Assembly (NCBI RefSeq): GCF_001583435.1
Contig: NZ_CP013251.1
Coordinates: 2,377,617 to 2,441,616, forward strand
DNA from: Endozoicomonas montiporae CL-33
Lineage (GTDB): Bacteria > Pseudomonadota > Gammaproteobacteria > Pseudomonadales > Endozoicomonadaceae
Length of the DNA stretch: 64,000 bases
Direction of reading: 5' to 3'
Shown here one piece after another: positions 46,415 through 56,404 of this stretch. Every line of letters starts with the position of its first letter. The stretch's first letter is position 1. Below the pieces are notes generated by a model. The model did no database searches. It saw only the letters and a list, made by a program, of their open reading frames with translations, and had not been told where the DNA came from. Made by a program: the position numbers and the translations under genes.

Positions 46415-46576
46415 AAGAAATATCAGCTCTCATCCATCAAGAATCAGAATCGTCTATACACCTCTCTGACTACGAGTAGCATCATTACAGTTGTTGATTT
46501 TGATAGTGCCTGCCTGTTGCTTGCACTATCAGCTCTTTTTTCTGTGGTGGCGACAGCATGGTTTTTAGCAGGCTTA

Positions 46577-47396
46577 GGTTCTGTTGACGTTTCATCGTAG
46601 CCACAACATGATAGCTACGATGGCCAGCATTCCTAAATAGTTGATGGCTTTTTTCTCAAAACGACTCGATACACGGCGATAATGCTTTATTTTTCCAAAC
46701 ATACACTCAACACCATGCCTCTCTTTGTATAGCCACCAGTCACAATCATGTGGCTCTCGACGATTTGCCTTTGGAGGTATAACTGCCTGTATATTTCGCT
46801 CTGCAAGCCACTGGACTAAGTAATCTGAATCATAGCCTTTGTCGGCAAGCAAAGCTTCTGTGCTGATGTTTTCCATAAGAGGTATAGCCTCTTTGATATC
46901 TGCCGCCTGACCTGGAGTAATGATAAACCGAACAGGTAAACCCAATGCATCAGTCAAAGCATGGACTTTACAGCTAAAACCGCCTTTTGAGCGACCCATG
47001 GCTTCATCTTCAGCAGTACTGTTTTTAGCCCCGGCAGCACAGGCATGTGCGCGGATAACAGTGCTATCAATTGAGACGTGCTGATAGTCTGCATCTTGTG
47101 CAATTGACTCTAAAAGCCCCGTCCAGATTCCATAGCCACACCAACGGGAGTAGCGTTTAAAAACAGAGTTCCACTGTCCTCTTTCTTTTGGTAACTGTCG
47201 CCATTGTGCACCCGTTCTGAGTATCCAGAGAACAGCTTCAATAAAAGCCCGACATTTGTCATGCTGACCAATGCGTACTTGAGGGAAGCTGCTGAGTAGA
47301 GAGAGGATATTAAGCCACTGATCGTCCAGTAATCGAGTTCTGTCCATGCCAAAAAGCGTGACATTCTACTTCCATCTGGCTTATGTCAACAGAACC
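46577..47396 (-). mobile_element. IS5-family insertion sequence, 820 bp
   Basis: Terminal inverted repeats GGTTCTGTTGAC/GTCAACAGAACC bound the element, with a TA duplication outside each end (46575-46576 and 47397-47398). One intact transposase fills it. Insertion splits the third part of the interrupted gene. Confidence 0.92.
46592..47347 (-). CDS. IS5-family DDE transposase (intact)
   Basis: This 251-residue transposase is uninterrupted. An N-terminal helix-turn-helix-like part (MDRTRLLDDQWLNIL, GAQWRQLPKERGQW) precedes the DDE core: Asp in VSIDSTVIRAHA, Asp in LLADKGYDSD, and Glu in VECMFGKIKHYRR with the Y(2)R(3)E(6)R-like tail. It cuts and inserts its own element. The start is ATG 47347 near the right end of the element and the stop lies just inside the left end, so the element is probably still active. 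Confidence 0.95.
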   Translation of the reverse strand: MDRTRLLDDQWLNILSLLSSFPQVRIGQHDKCRAFIEAVLWILRTGAQWRQLPKERGQWNSVFKRYSRWCGYGIWTGLLESIAQDADYQHVSIDSTVIRAHACAAGAKNSTAEDEAMGRSKGGFSCKVHALTDALGLPVRFIITPGQAADIKEAIPLMENISTEALLADKGYDSDYLVQWLAERNIQAVIPPKANRREPHDCDWWLYKERHGVECMFGKIKHYRRVSSRFEKKAINYLGMLAIVAIMLWLR

Positions 47397-47620
47397 TAAG
47401 GCTTGACCAGTAATTTTTATAGGCATTACTTTTTTTTTCAGGTGGGCACCCAATACCTAAGATTCTTGTAGGTAAACCTTTTTTTAGGTTAGAAAGAAGC
47501 TCTGTTTCTTTAACTTCAAACTTTATTTTATTTTGGCTTGTTAAGTTGATATTTTGGAAGTGACTATCCCAGCTGCCATTCGAATCAATTAAATAACCAC
47601 TCAAGTTACTTGAGTCATTA

Positions 47621-48452
47621 GGGGGCGTTCTCAATTACGCCAACCAGACCAAAGAAGCTGTCAACTGAAGCATTCCCAAGTAATTTCGACCCAACCGTTC
47701 GTATCGGGTTGCGATTCTCCGGAAGTGCTTCAGCTTTTGAAATAACCTTTCTACAAGATTGCGCTCCTTGTAAAGCTCTCTGTCATAGAGCCTTGGTTGC
47801 AGCCTTCCTTTTCTCGGCGGGATAACCGGTTCAGCCCCTATACAGCCGATAGTCAGAATGAATGCATCTGAGTCATAGCCTTTATCTGCAAGAACATAAT
47901 CTGCAGAAAAAGCCTCTATTAATGCATTTGCCTGACCATATTCTGATGCTTGACCTGCTGTCAGTATTAAGCGAACCGGATTTCCCAGAGCATCTACAGC
48001 AGAATGGATTTTAGTCGTCAGACCACCTCTTGATTTGCCAACGGCCTCATCATCTTGAGCTGTTTTTTTGGTGCTCCATGCTGATGAACTCGAGCAATAC
48101 TGCCGTCTACCATCAGATACTCAAGATCCTTATCCTTGGAAAGCTCTTCAAAGATGTCGCCCCACGTTCCCTTGTGGCACCAATGGTTATAGCGAACATA
48201 AACTCTGTGCCAATTTCCGAAAGATTTTGGTAGGTCTCTCCATGGTGCTCCAGTTCTGGCAATCCACAGAACAGCTTCGAGAAACTTGCGATTATCCTTG
48301 GCTGTTACTCCACAGTCTGATGATTTTCCTGGCAGGAGGTCTTTGATTCGATTCCATTGATCATTGCGGAGAACTGTACGAGGCATAGTGAACCAAAAAA
48401 GCCGCAAACTATACCTCAAACATGCATACTTGAGCTAATTGAGAACGCCCCC
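47621..48452 (-). mobile_element. Second IS5-family insertion sequence, 832 bp
   Basis: Inverted repeats GGGGGCGTTCTCAATTA (17 bases, perfect) bound the element, with TA duplications at 47619-47620 and 48453-48454. It differs in ends and transposase from the 46577 element, so the two insertions are independent events in one gene. Confidence 0.93.
47635..48386 (-). CDS. IS5-family transposase made by predicted -1 frameshift
   Basis: The first frame starts at ATG 48386 (MPRTVLRNDQWNRIKDLLPGK) and holds the first catalytic Asp (LMVDGSIARVHQH). At seven consecutive A residues on the coding strand (48069-48063) a -1 shift joins it to the second frame, which continues TAQDDEAVGKSRGG, then LADKGYDSD (second Asp) and NLVERLFQKLKHFRR (Glu) to TAA 47637-47635. 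An A7 slip site at this place is the known expression mode of several IS5 subgroups, so this is probably a functional programmed frameshift rather than a broken gene. Confidence 0.88.
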
Positions 48453-49853
48453 TAGCTGTAAATGGTATTATTTTTTTAGGTGTCAGTTTTTTTTGTCGAT
48501 CATCCACCAGAACAATATCTTTATTAATAGTTTTAAACTGCTTTAATAAAAGTCTGAGTGTATTATCCGGCAGATTATCTCTGATAATAAGCTGCTTGCA
48601 CCCTTTTGCCAGTTCTTCCAGCGGGTTGTACGAAATGACATTTCCATTGTCGTCCAGTACTGTTTTGTTATGCAGTAATTCAATTTTGCTTTTATCAATC
48701 AGTGCATACGTTGAGTTGGGAATATATTCACCGGTCAGAGCCTTGAGTTCGGCTTCCATGCATTCGTGAGATGAGTTAACGCGGAACAGCTTCAGTGATG
48801 GTGGTAAAGAAATCCACTGACCGTTTGCTTCATAACCGCCGCATCTAAGTGCTTCTGATAACTTTTCAGTCAATGCCGGATTGTCCCAGGGGGCATCTTT
48901 TATAACCAGTTGTCTGTTTTCTTTAACAGTAGCCATAATGCCATCGATATACCGGACTTCTCCCTTTTCATCCGGAGCAAAGCCGCCAAACAGCTTTTCC
49001 TGAAAGTCATCATTATCAAAGCATTCAATCACCGATTCTTCATGGTATGAGTTGCCTTCTGAAAGCACGGGTATCTTGCTTTGAAGGAGTGCGTTGTTAT
49101 CGGTTGCCGGGGAGGGTGTCACCGGAACCGATTTCAGGTTAAAGCGTTTAAGTCGGCGCCAGCAGTCCGGTCCGACCATTCGTCCGGTGCTGTCATCCAT
49201 TAACGCAACAATACGAATGTTCTTGCCTATAGGCTTACCTCGAAATTTGGACGGTACGGCCAACAGTTCGTTCAGGCCAGCAATTTGCCCAGCCGTCATG
49301 GTGGTCAGGTCAAGCACCACGGTGACGGGCTCTTGTTTGTAAAGTCGTCCTGTTTCTTTTCTGATAGAACCATTTTCTGATATCAGGGTATGAACCAGTC
49401 TCTGATCTTCCAATTGTGCCGGAGAGCTGATGTAGAAGACATTTTTCTGATTTTGACTTTTGTATTGATTTCGAAGGTTATCCAATAGGGTTTGACGGTC
49501 TGAGTCATTTTCAATAAAGACCAGAGTACGAAGTTTATGGCGAAGGCTATTAATCAAGCTTTTTAGTGAGCGGGAGGCTGGTTTTGCAGCCGCTGGAGTC
49601 GTTACTTCATCAAGACGGTCTGAGCGGGAAGCAGGCGAAGCGGCTTGATTCACCTGAACACCCGGTGAATACTGAATATTTCCCTGTATGGATGTAATGC
49701 CGCTGTCCATATCAAACACTGCCTTGCTTTCGTCTTCCTGATCAAAACTTTGACCGGAAAGGCAGGGCAATGTTGCACTTTAGACAGTAGACCTGCTGAC
49801 AATGTAGTTAGTTATATTGACCAGCAAGAGAAGGTTTCAAGTATTCAGAGCGC

Positions 49854-50489
49854 TTACTCTACATGATTAATAAACCAGACCGCAGCTTCCACCCGCGACC
49901 GGCATCCGAGCTTGCGCAACAGTCGCTTAACATGAACCTTAACGGTACCTTCACTGATCGCCATTTTTCGTGCAACGACTTTGTTGGTGTCTCCTTCAGC
50001 GATAAATCGCAATGCTTCCTGTTCTTTTGGTGTCAGCAGATCCAGCTTGTTGTTCATTTCGGACTGCGGGCGCAGAACCGATGCCAGAATCTCTGCCAGC
50101 CGGTCATCCACGGCCAGCTTGCCGGATGCCGCTTTGGCAATGTTGTCCAGCAGGTCATCCGGTTCCATATCTTTTAGCAGATAACCATCGGCTCCGGCAC
50201 GAAACATGGCCGCCACATCATCCTTATGTTCCGATACCGTCAGCACCACGACTTTTGTGAAAATATTTCGTGCCCGCATCAGCTTCAGGGTTTCCAGACC
50301 ATCCATGCCTTTCATGTTCAGATCCAGCAGGATCAGGTCCGGTGCCAGAGTGTCTGCCAGTTCAATGCCTTCTGCACCATTGCCTGCTTGACCGACCACT
50401 TCCAGCATGTCTTCGTCGTTGATCAGCTGTGCAAGACCCTTTCTCAGCAGAGGGTGGTCGTCTATCAGCAATACTCTGGTTTTAGTCAT
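49854..50489 (-). CDS. narL: Nitrate/nitrite response regulator NarL-type
   Basis: This 211-residue regulator has a receiver domain (LLIDDHPLLRKGL; phospho-Asp in LILLDLNMKGMDG; Lys in GYLLKDME) and a LuxR/FixJ-type helix-turn-helix (LTPKEQEALRFIAEGDTNKVVARKM, VKVHVKRLLRKLG). It pairs with the NarX-like kinase: its ATG at 50489 overlaps the narX stop. It is expected to bind TACYYMT heptamers, and such a palindrome lies upstream of napF. NarL and NarP are hard to tell apart by sequence alone; the name is by similarity. I chose ATG 50489 over a TTG at 50510. Confidence 0.9.
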   Translation of the reverse strand: MTKTRVLLIDDHPLLRKGLAQLINDEDMLEVVGQAGNGAEGIELADTLAPDLILLDLNMKGMDGLETLKLMRARNIFTKVVVLTVSEHKDDVAAMFRAGADGYLLKDMEPDDLLDNIAKAASGKLAVDDRLAEILASVLRPQSEMNNKLDLLTPKEQEALRFIAEGDTNKVVARKMAISEGTVKVHVKRLLRKLGCRSRVEAAVWFINHVE

Positions 50490-52287
50490 TAGACGTTTCC
50501 TTGTTGGCAAATTGCAGTTTTACCCGGGCACCGCCTGCGGGTGACGTTTCAAACGTCAGTTGTCCGCCTAATGTCATGGCGCGTTCCTGCATAATAGTGG
50601 TGCCATAATGACCGCTGTGACTGGCAGAAGGGGTTTCACGGAAGTCAAAGCCTTTGCCATTATCGTCTATGACGACATGCACTTCCCGATCCTCATGGTT
50701 TTTACAGGTTATTTTTACATCAGTGGCCTGGGAGTGTTTGATGGTATTCACCAGGGCTTCACGAATAATCTGCAGGATATGAATTTGCTGATGGGCGTCC
50801 AGTGGCAAATATCGAAGCTGATAATCAAGATGGAAATGGATGGTATCAGAACGCTTCTCAAATTCGGTCAGCGTGCCCTGAATGGCTTCTTCCAGACTCC
50901 CCTGTGAAATATTCAGGCGGAACGTGTTAAGCAGCTCTCTCAACTGGCGGTAAGCGCTGGCAATGCCTTCTTTGAGTTCATCAACAATGCCATCAATGGC
51001 CTCAGTGGTATGGTGCTTTGATAACTGGCGCTGCAACCGGGCGACCTGAATTTTCTGGAAGGACAGGGATTGCGCCAGCGAGTCATGGAGTTCCCGGGCA
51101 ATTACCGAACGTTCTTCCATCAGCAGCAACCGGTGTTCCTGAACCTGATAGCTGCTGCGATACAGTGAACTGGCAACGATGTCACAGAAGGTGGTCATCC
51201 ATTGGCAACTGTCGTTAGACAGATTTTCCCGATCACTGGCAATGATGCGCAGGTAGCCGTACTGCCTGCCCTTGAATCTCAGAGGAAATTGCTGGTCGTC
51301 AACAGACGACGGATGACACTGATGACATTGTTTCTGCTGACAGCATGCATTGTCGGGATTATTATCAGGATCAATACGACGCAGGCTGATTTTTCCGGCA
51401 TTGCTGTTGATGCACAGGTAACAGCTTCTGAGATTCAGCAATGTTTTCCACTGTGACAGATGGGACTCAAGGGTTACCCGGTCATAGGGGTTGATGCCAA
51501 TGGTCTGTGACGCATCATAAAGTAGCTGCAGGGCGGTGTTTGACACTTCCAGAGATTGGGTCTTCTGCCTGACCTGTTCTTCCAGTTGACCGTACAACTG
51601 GTCGAGTTCATTTGCCATGTTGTTAAACGTGCTGGTCAGCTGCCCCAGTTCATTCGGGTTGTTGTAGTTGAGTGCCACAGCATCGAACTGCCCTGTACGC
51701 ACTCTTTCCGCAGCAAGGCTCAGTGCTTCAATAGGCAACAGCAGGTGTTTACCAATATAACGGATGGCAACGATACCAATGCATAACATGCCGAACATTG
51801 ACAGCAAGGTATAAATAAACAGCGTTCTCAGTTTTTGCTCGGTGTCGTTTTGTAAGGCAAATACCAGCGCATCAATCCGGTCAACATAATCCGGCACATA
51901 ACGAATAAACTCCGGGTGTGAGTCCAGAGACTCCAGCAGTGGCCGCATATGGCCGAACCACTCCTGCCTTAGCAACCGATAACGCTTTCCCAGTTGATTA
52001 TTAAGCTCTGCCAGCACGGTCAGAGACGGGTTGTTGATGCTCTTGTCGTAGATATCAATCAGCAAACCCAAAGATTCGGTATCAGTCAGCTCAGGGATGA
52101 GGATCTGTTCAGACAGTCGCCAGGATTGCATGCGCAGAGAACCGGAAACATTAATGGCTTCGGCATCCGACTTGGTCGCCAAGGCAAACCAGAGAGAGGC
52201 CATGACGCTGGTGAATCCCAGCAGGCCAACACTGATGATGACAACCAGTGCTTTGGTTCTGAGAGGGTGAGACGACAACGGGTTCAT
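50482..52287 (-). CDS. narX: NarX-type nitrate/nitrite sensor histidine kinase
   Basis: This 601-residue inner-membrane kinase has two membrane helices (about 13-35 and 156-178) around a periplasmic sensor domain that contains the P-box-like NVSGSLRMQSWRLS, the nitrate-binding signature of NarX/NarQ. A HAMP domain, a GAF-like central region with a Cys cluster (CCQQKQCHQCHP), a HisKA_3 site (phospho-His in IARELHDSLAQSL) and an ATPase domain (DDNGKGFD) follow. The Cys cluster resembles the central module of NarX. It is cotranscribed with narL and divergent from napF; an FNR-like box is 31 bases upstream of the start. Confidence 0.93.
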   Translation of the reverse strand: MNPLSSHPLRTKALVVIISVGLLGFTSVMASLWFALATKSDAEAINVSGSLRMQSWRLSEQILIPELTDTESLGLLIDIYDKSINNPSLTVLAELNNQLGKRYRLLRQEWFGHMRPLLESLDSHPEFIRYVPDYVDRIDALVFALQNDTEQKLRTLFIYTLLSMFGMLCIGIVAIRYIGKHLLLPIEALSLAAERVRTGQFDAVALNYNNPNELGQLTSTFNNMANELDQLYGQLEEQVRQKTQSLEVSNTALQLLYDASQTIGINPYDRVTLESHLSQWKTLLNLRSCYLCINSNAGKISLRRIDPDNNPDNACCQQKQCHQCHPSSVDDQQFPLRFKGRQYGYLRIIASDRENLSNDSCQWMTTFCDIVASSLYRSSYQVQEHRLLLMEERSVIARELHDSLAQSLSFQKIQVARLQRQLSKHHTTEAIDGIVDELKEGIASAYRQLRELLNTFRLNISQGSLEEAIQGTLTEFEKRSDTIHFHLDYQLRYLPLDAHQQIHILQIIREALVNTIKHSQATDVKITCKNHEDREVHVVIDDNGKGFDFRETPSASHSGHYGTTIMQERAMTLGGQLTFETSPAGGARVKLQFANKETSND

Positions 52288-52317
52288 ACTTCCAGGCTAA
52301 AGAGTGGTTGGTCAAAA

Positions 52318-52331
52318 TTGATTCAAGTCAA
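52318..52331. promoter_or_regulatory. FNR/Anr-like site near narX
   Basis: TTGATTCAAGTCAA matches the TTGATNNNNATCAA consensus at 9 of 10 positions. It lies 31 bases upstream of narX and about 205 bases upstream of napF, so it may serve the kinase operon more than nap. Low-oxygen control is inference from the motif. Confidence 0.55.
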
Positions 52332-52449
52332 TAAACGGTCAATTTGTTGGCCGTACCTCTAATAACCCTGTCCACAGGCTATCAGAAAGCATAAATAGCA
52401 TGACAGCTTCGTGTATCAAACCCAAGCCGGATTGATAGTGGCTTTTATG

Positions 52450-52465
52450 TACCTCTAAAGAGGTA
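52450..52465. promoter_or_regulatory. NarL/NarP 7-2-7 binding palindrome upstream of napF
   Basis: TACCTCT-AA-AGAGGTA is a perfect inverted pair of NarL heptamers (TACYYMT) with the 2-base spacing used by NarL and required by NarP. It is centred about 78 bases before the napF start. A further half-site TACCTCT lies at 52354-52360. Confidence 0.75.
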
Positions 52466-52535
52466 TGGCTGGGTATTACCCCCTATGTATGGCGCGCTTT
52501 TCAGGGCTTTTATGGTGTTTAAAACTTATTAATAT

Positions 52536-53057
52536 ATGAACAAAATGTTCAGTATCAACATCATGAAGTCACAAGCCAGTCTGTCCCGTCGCCGGTTTTT
52601 ACGAGGCAGGTTTAATCACGAACAAACCGTTCGTCCACCCTGGAGTATCAATGAGGCAGCATTCCTCGATACCTGTACACGGTGCACGGAATGTATTGAA
52701 CGCTGCCCGAATGATTTGTTGAAACAAGGCAGTGGTGGTTTTCCGGAAGCCGACTTTTCAAGTGCTTTCTGCAGTTTCTGTGGTGAATGCCAGCAGGCTT
52801 GTCCGGTGGGGGCTTTATCCGATTCTTCAAACAGTCCATGGGCACTCAAGCCTGTGATCGGTGAAAGCTGTCTGGCGACAGCCGGTGTTTATTGTCGTAC
52901 CTGTGCAGAAACCTGTGACTACGAAGTGATTGAGTTCCGGCTGCGTGTGAACGGCATGGCTGAACCTGATGTTAATCCCGATTTATGCCGGGGCTGTGGT
53001 GAATGCTCATCATCCTGTCCGGTTATTGCCATTGAGCTGAAACAACGACACCCATGA
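52536..53057 (+). CDS. napF: Ferredoxin-type protein NapF
   Basis: This 173-residue cytoplasmic iron-sulfur protein helps insert the Fe-S cluster into NapA. Four cysteine clusters are visible: CTRCTECIERCP, CSFCGECQQACP, CLATAGVYCRTCAETCD (atypical spacing) and CRGCGECSSSCP. An Arg-rich N-terminus (SRRRFLRGRF) is typical of NapF. First gene of the nap operon; napD overlaps it by four bases. The start could also be the later Met at 52563, since the first ATG has no clear ribosome site. Confidence 0.93.
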   Translation: MNKMFSINIMKSQASLSRRRFLRGRFNHEQTVRPPWSINEAAFLDTCTRCTECIERCPNDLLKQGSGGFPEADFSSAFCSFCGECQQACPVGALSDSSNSPWALKPVIGESCLATAGVYCRTCAETCDYEVIEFRLRVNGMAEPDVNPDLCRGCGECSSSCPVIAIELKQRHP

Positions 53058-53332
53058 AGCACTCTACTATCGATCCGGTCAATGACAAGGCTTTCACCAT
53101 CGCAGGACTGGTGGTTCATACACTGCCAGGTTGCAGTGCCAGTGTTGCAGACACTCTGAATGGTTTTGCCGGTGTCGAGGTACATCAAGCGGATCCAACG
53201 GGAAAGCTGGTGGTCACTGTCGAAGAGCAGGCTGGCGAGAAAACCATGATCGATACGATCAGCCGTATTAACCAGACGCAGGGTGTGATGTCAGCCGCGC
53301 TGGTGTATTCCCATCAGGGAACTGAAGACTGA
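53054..53332 (+). CDS. napD: NapD, chaperone of the NapA Tat signal
   Basis: This 92-residue cytoplasmic ferredoxin-fold protein binds the Tat signal peptide of NapA until cofactor insertion is done. Family features: IAGLVVHTLPG, and GVEVHQADPTGKLVVTVE. ATG 53054 overlaps the napF stop. napA follows after 34 bases with its own ribosome site. Confidence 0.92.
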   Translation: MKHSTIDPVNDKAFTIAGLVVHTLPGCSASVADTLNGFAGVEVHQADPTGKLVVTVEEQAGEKTMIDTISRINQTQGVMSAALVYSHQGTED

Positions 53333-53366
53333 ATTCTAAATAACGTCACTGCTCAGGGAGTGAAAC

Positions 53367-55871
53367 ATGAAACAAAGTCGTCGTGACTTTATTAAAAGCA
53401 GCGCCGTAGCTGCTACCGCTGCGGCGGCCGGGGTCAGTGTACCGGCTTCTGCCAGCCAGCTGATTGCCAGCAGCAAGGATTCTGAAGTTAAGTGGGACAA
53501 AGCGGCGTGCCGTTTCTGTGGTACAGGTTGTTCGGTGCTGGTGGGTACCCAGAATGGTCGGGTAGTGGCCACTCAGGCTGATCCCGAATCTCCGGTTAAC
53601 CGGGGTATGACGTGTATCAAGGGTTACTTCCTGTCCAAAATTATGTACGGCAAGGATCGTATTGAAACCCCTTTGCTGCGTATGAAAAACGGCCAGTTCG
53701 ACAAGAACGGTGACTTTACACCGATCAGTTGGGATCAGGCGTTTGATATCATGGCCGAGAAGTGGAAAGCCGCTATCGCCAAAAACCGTAATTCTGACGA
53801 GATGCCAGCCGTTGGCATGTTCGGCTCCGGACAGTGGACGGTCTGGGAAGGTTATGCGGCTGCCAAGCTGATGAAAGCGGGCTTCCGTTCCAACCATATT
53901 GATCCTAACGCACGACACTGTATGGCTTCTGCCGTGGTGGGCTTTATGCGCACCTTTGGCATGGACGAGCCGATGGGTTGCTACGACGATTTTGAGCACG
54001 CCGACGCCTTTGTGCTCTGGGGTGCCAATATGGCAGAAATGCACCCGGTACTCTGGGCGCGTCTGACCGCCCGTCGTCTGGGTCATCCTCATGTCAAAGT
54101 AGCGGTAATGTCTACCTACAAACACCGTTCTTTTGAACTGTCCGACAACTCCATCATTTTCACCCCGCAGACGGATCTGGCCATTGGTAACTACATTGCC
54201 AACTACATCATTCAGTCCGGCAGCGTGAACGAAGCGTTTGTTAAGAAGCATACGCACTTCCGCCGTGGTGTCACCGACATCGGTTATGGTCTGCGTCCGG
54301 ATCATGAGCTGGAGAAGAAAGCGGCTAATCCGGGCAATGGTGATTCCACACCGATGTCGTTTGAAGAGTATGCCGAGTTTGTCAGTGAGTACACCGTTGA
54401 GAAAGTCTCTCAGCTGTCTGGTGTTCCGGAACACAATCTGGAAGAACTCGCCAAGCTGTATGCCGACCCGAAGGTAAAAGTGGTGTCTCTGTGGACCATG
54501 GGCGTTAATCAGCACACCCGGGGTGTGTGGATGAACAACCTGATTTACAACATCCACCTGCTGACCGGCAAGATTTCCGAGCCGGGTAATGGTCCGTTCT
54601 CCCTGACTGGTCAGCCTTCTGCCTGTGGTACAGCCCGTGAAGTCGGCACTTTTGCCCATCGTCTGCCAGCGGACATGGTGGTGAATAACAAAGCACACCG
54701 TGATATGGCCGAGAAAATCTGGCAGCTGCCGGAAGGTACTGTACCGGGTACTGTGGGTTACCACGCGGTGCTGCAGAACCGAATGTTGAAAGACGGCAAG
54801 CTGAATGCTTACTGGGTGATGTGCACCAATAATATGCAGACAGCGCCCAATATTAACAATGAAAGCCTGCCGGGCTATCGCAACCCGGACAACTTTATTG
54901 TGGTGTCCGACCCTTACCCGACCGTAACCGGACAGGCTGCCGACCTGATTCTGCCAACCGCCATGTGGGTTGAAAAAGAAGGCGCCTACGGCAACGCCGA
55001 GCGCCGTACCCAGATGTGGTACCAGCAGGTGCAGGCTCCGGGTGAATCCCGTTCTGACCTGTGGCAGCTGATGGAGTTCTCCAAGCGCTTCAAAGTGGAA
55101 GAGGTCTGGTCAGACGAACTGCTGGAAAAAGCGCCGCACCTGCGTGACAAAACCCTGTTCGACGTGCTGTTCGCCAACGGTAAGGCCAATGAGTTCCCGT
55201 TGGATGAAATCCCTGAAGAACGTCTGAATCAGGAATCCCGTGATTTTGGTTTCTATGTCCAGAAAGGTCTGTATGAAGAGTACGCGACTTTTGGTCGTGG
55301 CAAGGCGCACGATCTGGCGGACTTTGAGGTGTATCACCAGACCCGTGGTAAACGCTGGCCGGTAGTGAATGGTGAAGAAACCTTATGGCGCTACCGTGAA
55401 GGTTACGACAGCTATGTGAAAGAAGGCGAAGGCGTTAACTTTTACGGCAAGCCTGATGGTAAAGCATGGATCTTTGCTCTGCCTTACGAGCCGCCCCATG
55501 AATCTCCGGATGAAGAATATGACCTGTGGTTGTCTACCGGACGAGTGCTGGAACACTGGCATTCCGGTTCCATGACCCGTCGTGTACCGGAGCTGCATCG
55601 TTCCTACCCTGATGCACAACTGTTTATGCATCCTGATGATGCTGCAGAGCGAGGCCTGCGCCGGGGAGAAGAAATCAAGGTAATTTCCCGCTATGGCGAA
55701 GTGCGCACCCGTGTAGAAACCAAAGGGCGTAACCGTATGCCAAAAGGTCTGACCTACATGGCGTTCTTCGATGCGAAACAACTGGTGAACAAGCTACTGG
55801 TGGATGCTACCGATCCGTTGTCCCGGGAAACGGACTTCAAGAAAACTGCCGTGAAAGTGGTAAAAGCCTGA
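53367..55871 (+). CDS. napA: Periplasmic nitrate reductase catalytic subunit
   Basis: This 834-residue molybdoenzyme reduces nitrate to nitrite in the periplasm. It has a Tat signal ([20 protein letters not shown]), a [4Fe-4S] site ([13 protein letters not shown] ... TCIKGYF), and the Mo-ligand Cys in [13 protein letters not shown], with [11 protein letters not shown] nearby. The bis-MGD binding motifs continue to the C-terminus. Length equals the family norm (about 830). It needs NapD for export control and receives electrons through NapC and NapB encoded downstream. Confidence 0.98.
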   Translation: MKQSRRDFIKSSAVAATAAAAGVSVPASASQLIASSKDSEVKWDKAACRFCGTGCSVLVGTQNGRVVATQADPESPVNRGMTCIKGYFLSKIMYGKDRIETPLLRMKNGQFDKNGDFTPISWDQAFDIMAEKWKAAIAKNRNSDEMPAVGMFGSGQWTVWEGYAAAKLMKAGFRSNHIDPNARHCMASAVVGFMRTFGMDEPMGCYDDFEHADAFVLWGANMAEMHPVLWARLTARRLGHPHVKVAVMSTYKHRSFELSDNSIIFTPQTDLAIGNYIANYIIQSGSVNEAFVKKHTHFRRGVTDIGYGLRPDHELEKKAANPGNGDSTPMSFEEYAEFVSEYTVEKVSQLSGVPEHNLEELAKLYADPKVKVVSLWTMGVNQHTRGVWMNNLIYNIHLLTGKISEPGNGPFSLTGQPSACGTAREVGTFAHRLPADMVVNNKAHRDMAEKIWQLPEGTVPGTVGYHAVLQNRMLKDGKLNAYWVMCTNNMQTAPNINNESLPGYRNPDNFIVVSDPYPTVTGQAADLILPTAMWVEKEGAYGNAERRTQMWYQQVQAPGESRSDLWQLMEFSKRFKVEEVWSDELLEKAPHLRDKTLFDVLFANGKANEFPLDEIPEERLNQESRDFGFYVQKGLYEEYATFGRGKAHDLADFEVYHQTRGKRWPVVNGEETLWRYREGYDSYVKEGEGVNFYGKPDGKAWIFALPYEPPHESPDEEYDLWLSTGRVLEHWHSGSMTRRVPELHRSYPDAQLFMHPDDAAERGLRRGEEIKVISRYGEVRTRVETKGRNRMPKGLTYMAFFDAKQLVNKLLVDATDPLSRETDFKKTAVKVVKA

Positions 55872-55944
55872 TTCAGGGAATTTGGAAGACTTCCATTGTC
55901 GTAAGGCCGGAAGTCTTCGCAGAAGATCAAGAGTGAAACAGACA

Positions 55945-56394
55945 ATGAAAAAACTATTGAGTATCGCACTGGCAACAGCGATCAGCAGTATGGCGGTGGC
56001 GGATTTTGTCAACACCGATGAGCTGGGTGGTCTGGAATCCCTGCGCAGTGTCAATATCAGTGAAGAAGCGCCTGCAGAGCCTATGGCAAAAGTGATGGAA
56101 GGCAAGCGTTACGATCTGGAATTTGTGGAAATGCCACCGCTGGTACCGCATCAGATTGATCGTTCCCAGACCGATCTGAATGCCAACACCTGCCTGCAGT
56201 GCCACAGTTCCAATAATGCCAGCAAGTGGGGTGCAACCCGTGTTGCAGTGTCTCACTACAAAAACCGTGATGGTGAACAGCTGTCGGCTGTATCCCCGGA
56301 TCGTTACTTCTGTCTGGCCTGCCACGTGCCTCAGCATGACTCGAAACCATTGAAGGAAAACACCTTCGAGCCGGTTCAGTCACTCAAGCCGTAA
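55945..56394 (+). CDS. napB: Periplasmic nitrate reductase cytochrome subunit NapB
   Basis: This 149-residue diheme c-type cytochrome has a signal peptide (MKKLLSIALATAISSMAVA) and two CxxCH sites (CLQCH at 83, CLACH at 123). It passes electrons to NapA. I chose ATG 55945, which gives a clean signal peptide; an upstream in-frame ATG at 55882 would place 21 charged residues ahead of it. The usual His ligands (VPHQ, VSHYKNR) are present. Confidence 0.95.
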   Translation: MKKLLSIALATAISSMAVADFVNTDELGGLESLRSVNISEEAPAEPMAKVMEGKRYDLEFVEMPPLVPHQIDRSQTDLNANTCLQCHSSNNASKWGATRVAVSHYKNRDGEQLSAVSPDRYFCLACHVPQHDSKPLKENTFEPVQSLKP

Positions 56395-56404
56395 GGAGAG
56401 ATTC

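Larger units (their letters stand above)
46444..49710 (-). pseudogene. Unknown gene interrupted by two IS5-family insertions
   Basis: Three fragments belong to one minus-strand gene: 49710-48453, 47618-47397 and 46574-46444. If both IS elements and one TA duplication each are removed, they join into exactly 537 codons ending at TGA 46446-46444. The frame is continuous across both junctions (...PFTA-NDSSNLSG... and ...YWSSL-KPAKNH...). The largest fragment (about 420 residues) alternates short beta-strands with helices and has phrases such as TVVLDLTTMTAGQIAGLNELL and IRIVALMDDSTGR that recall AAA-type ATPase cores, but no Walker A is visible. Function is unknown. ATG 49710 is the chosen start; a TTG at 49770 would add 20 residues. 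A truncated product of about 435 residues could still be made. Confidence 0.85.

Noticed and set aside
53346..54764. 472-codon minus-strand frame inside napA
   Set aside because: It is the antisense shadow of a certain gene, with composition imposed by napA codon use.
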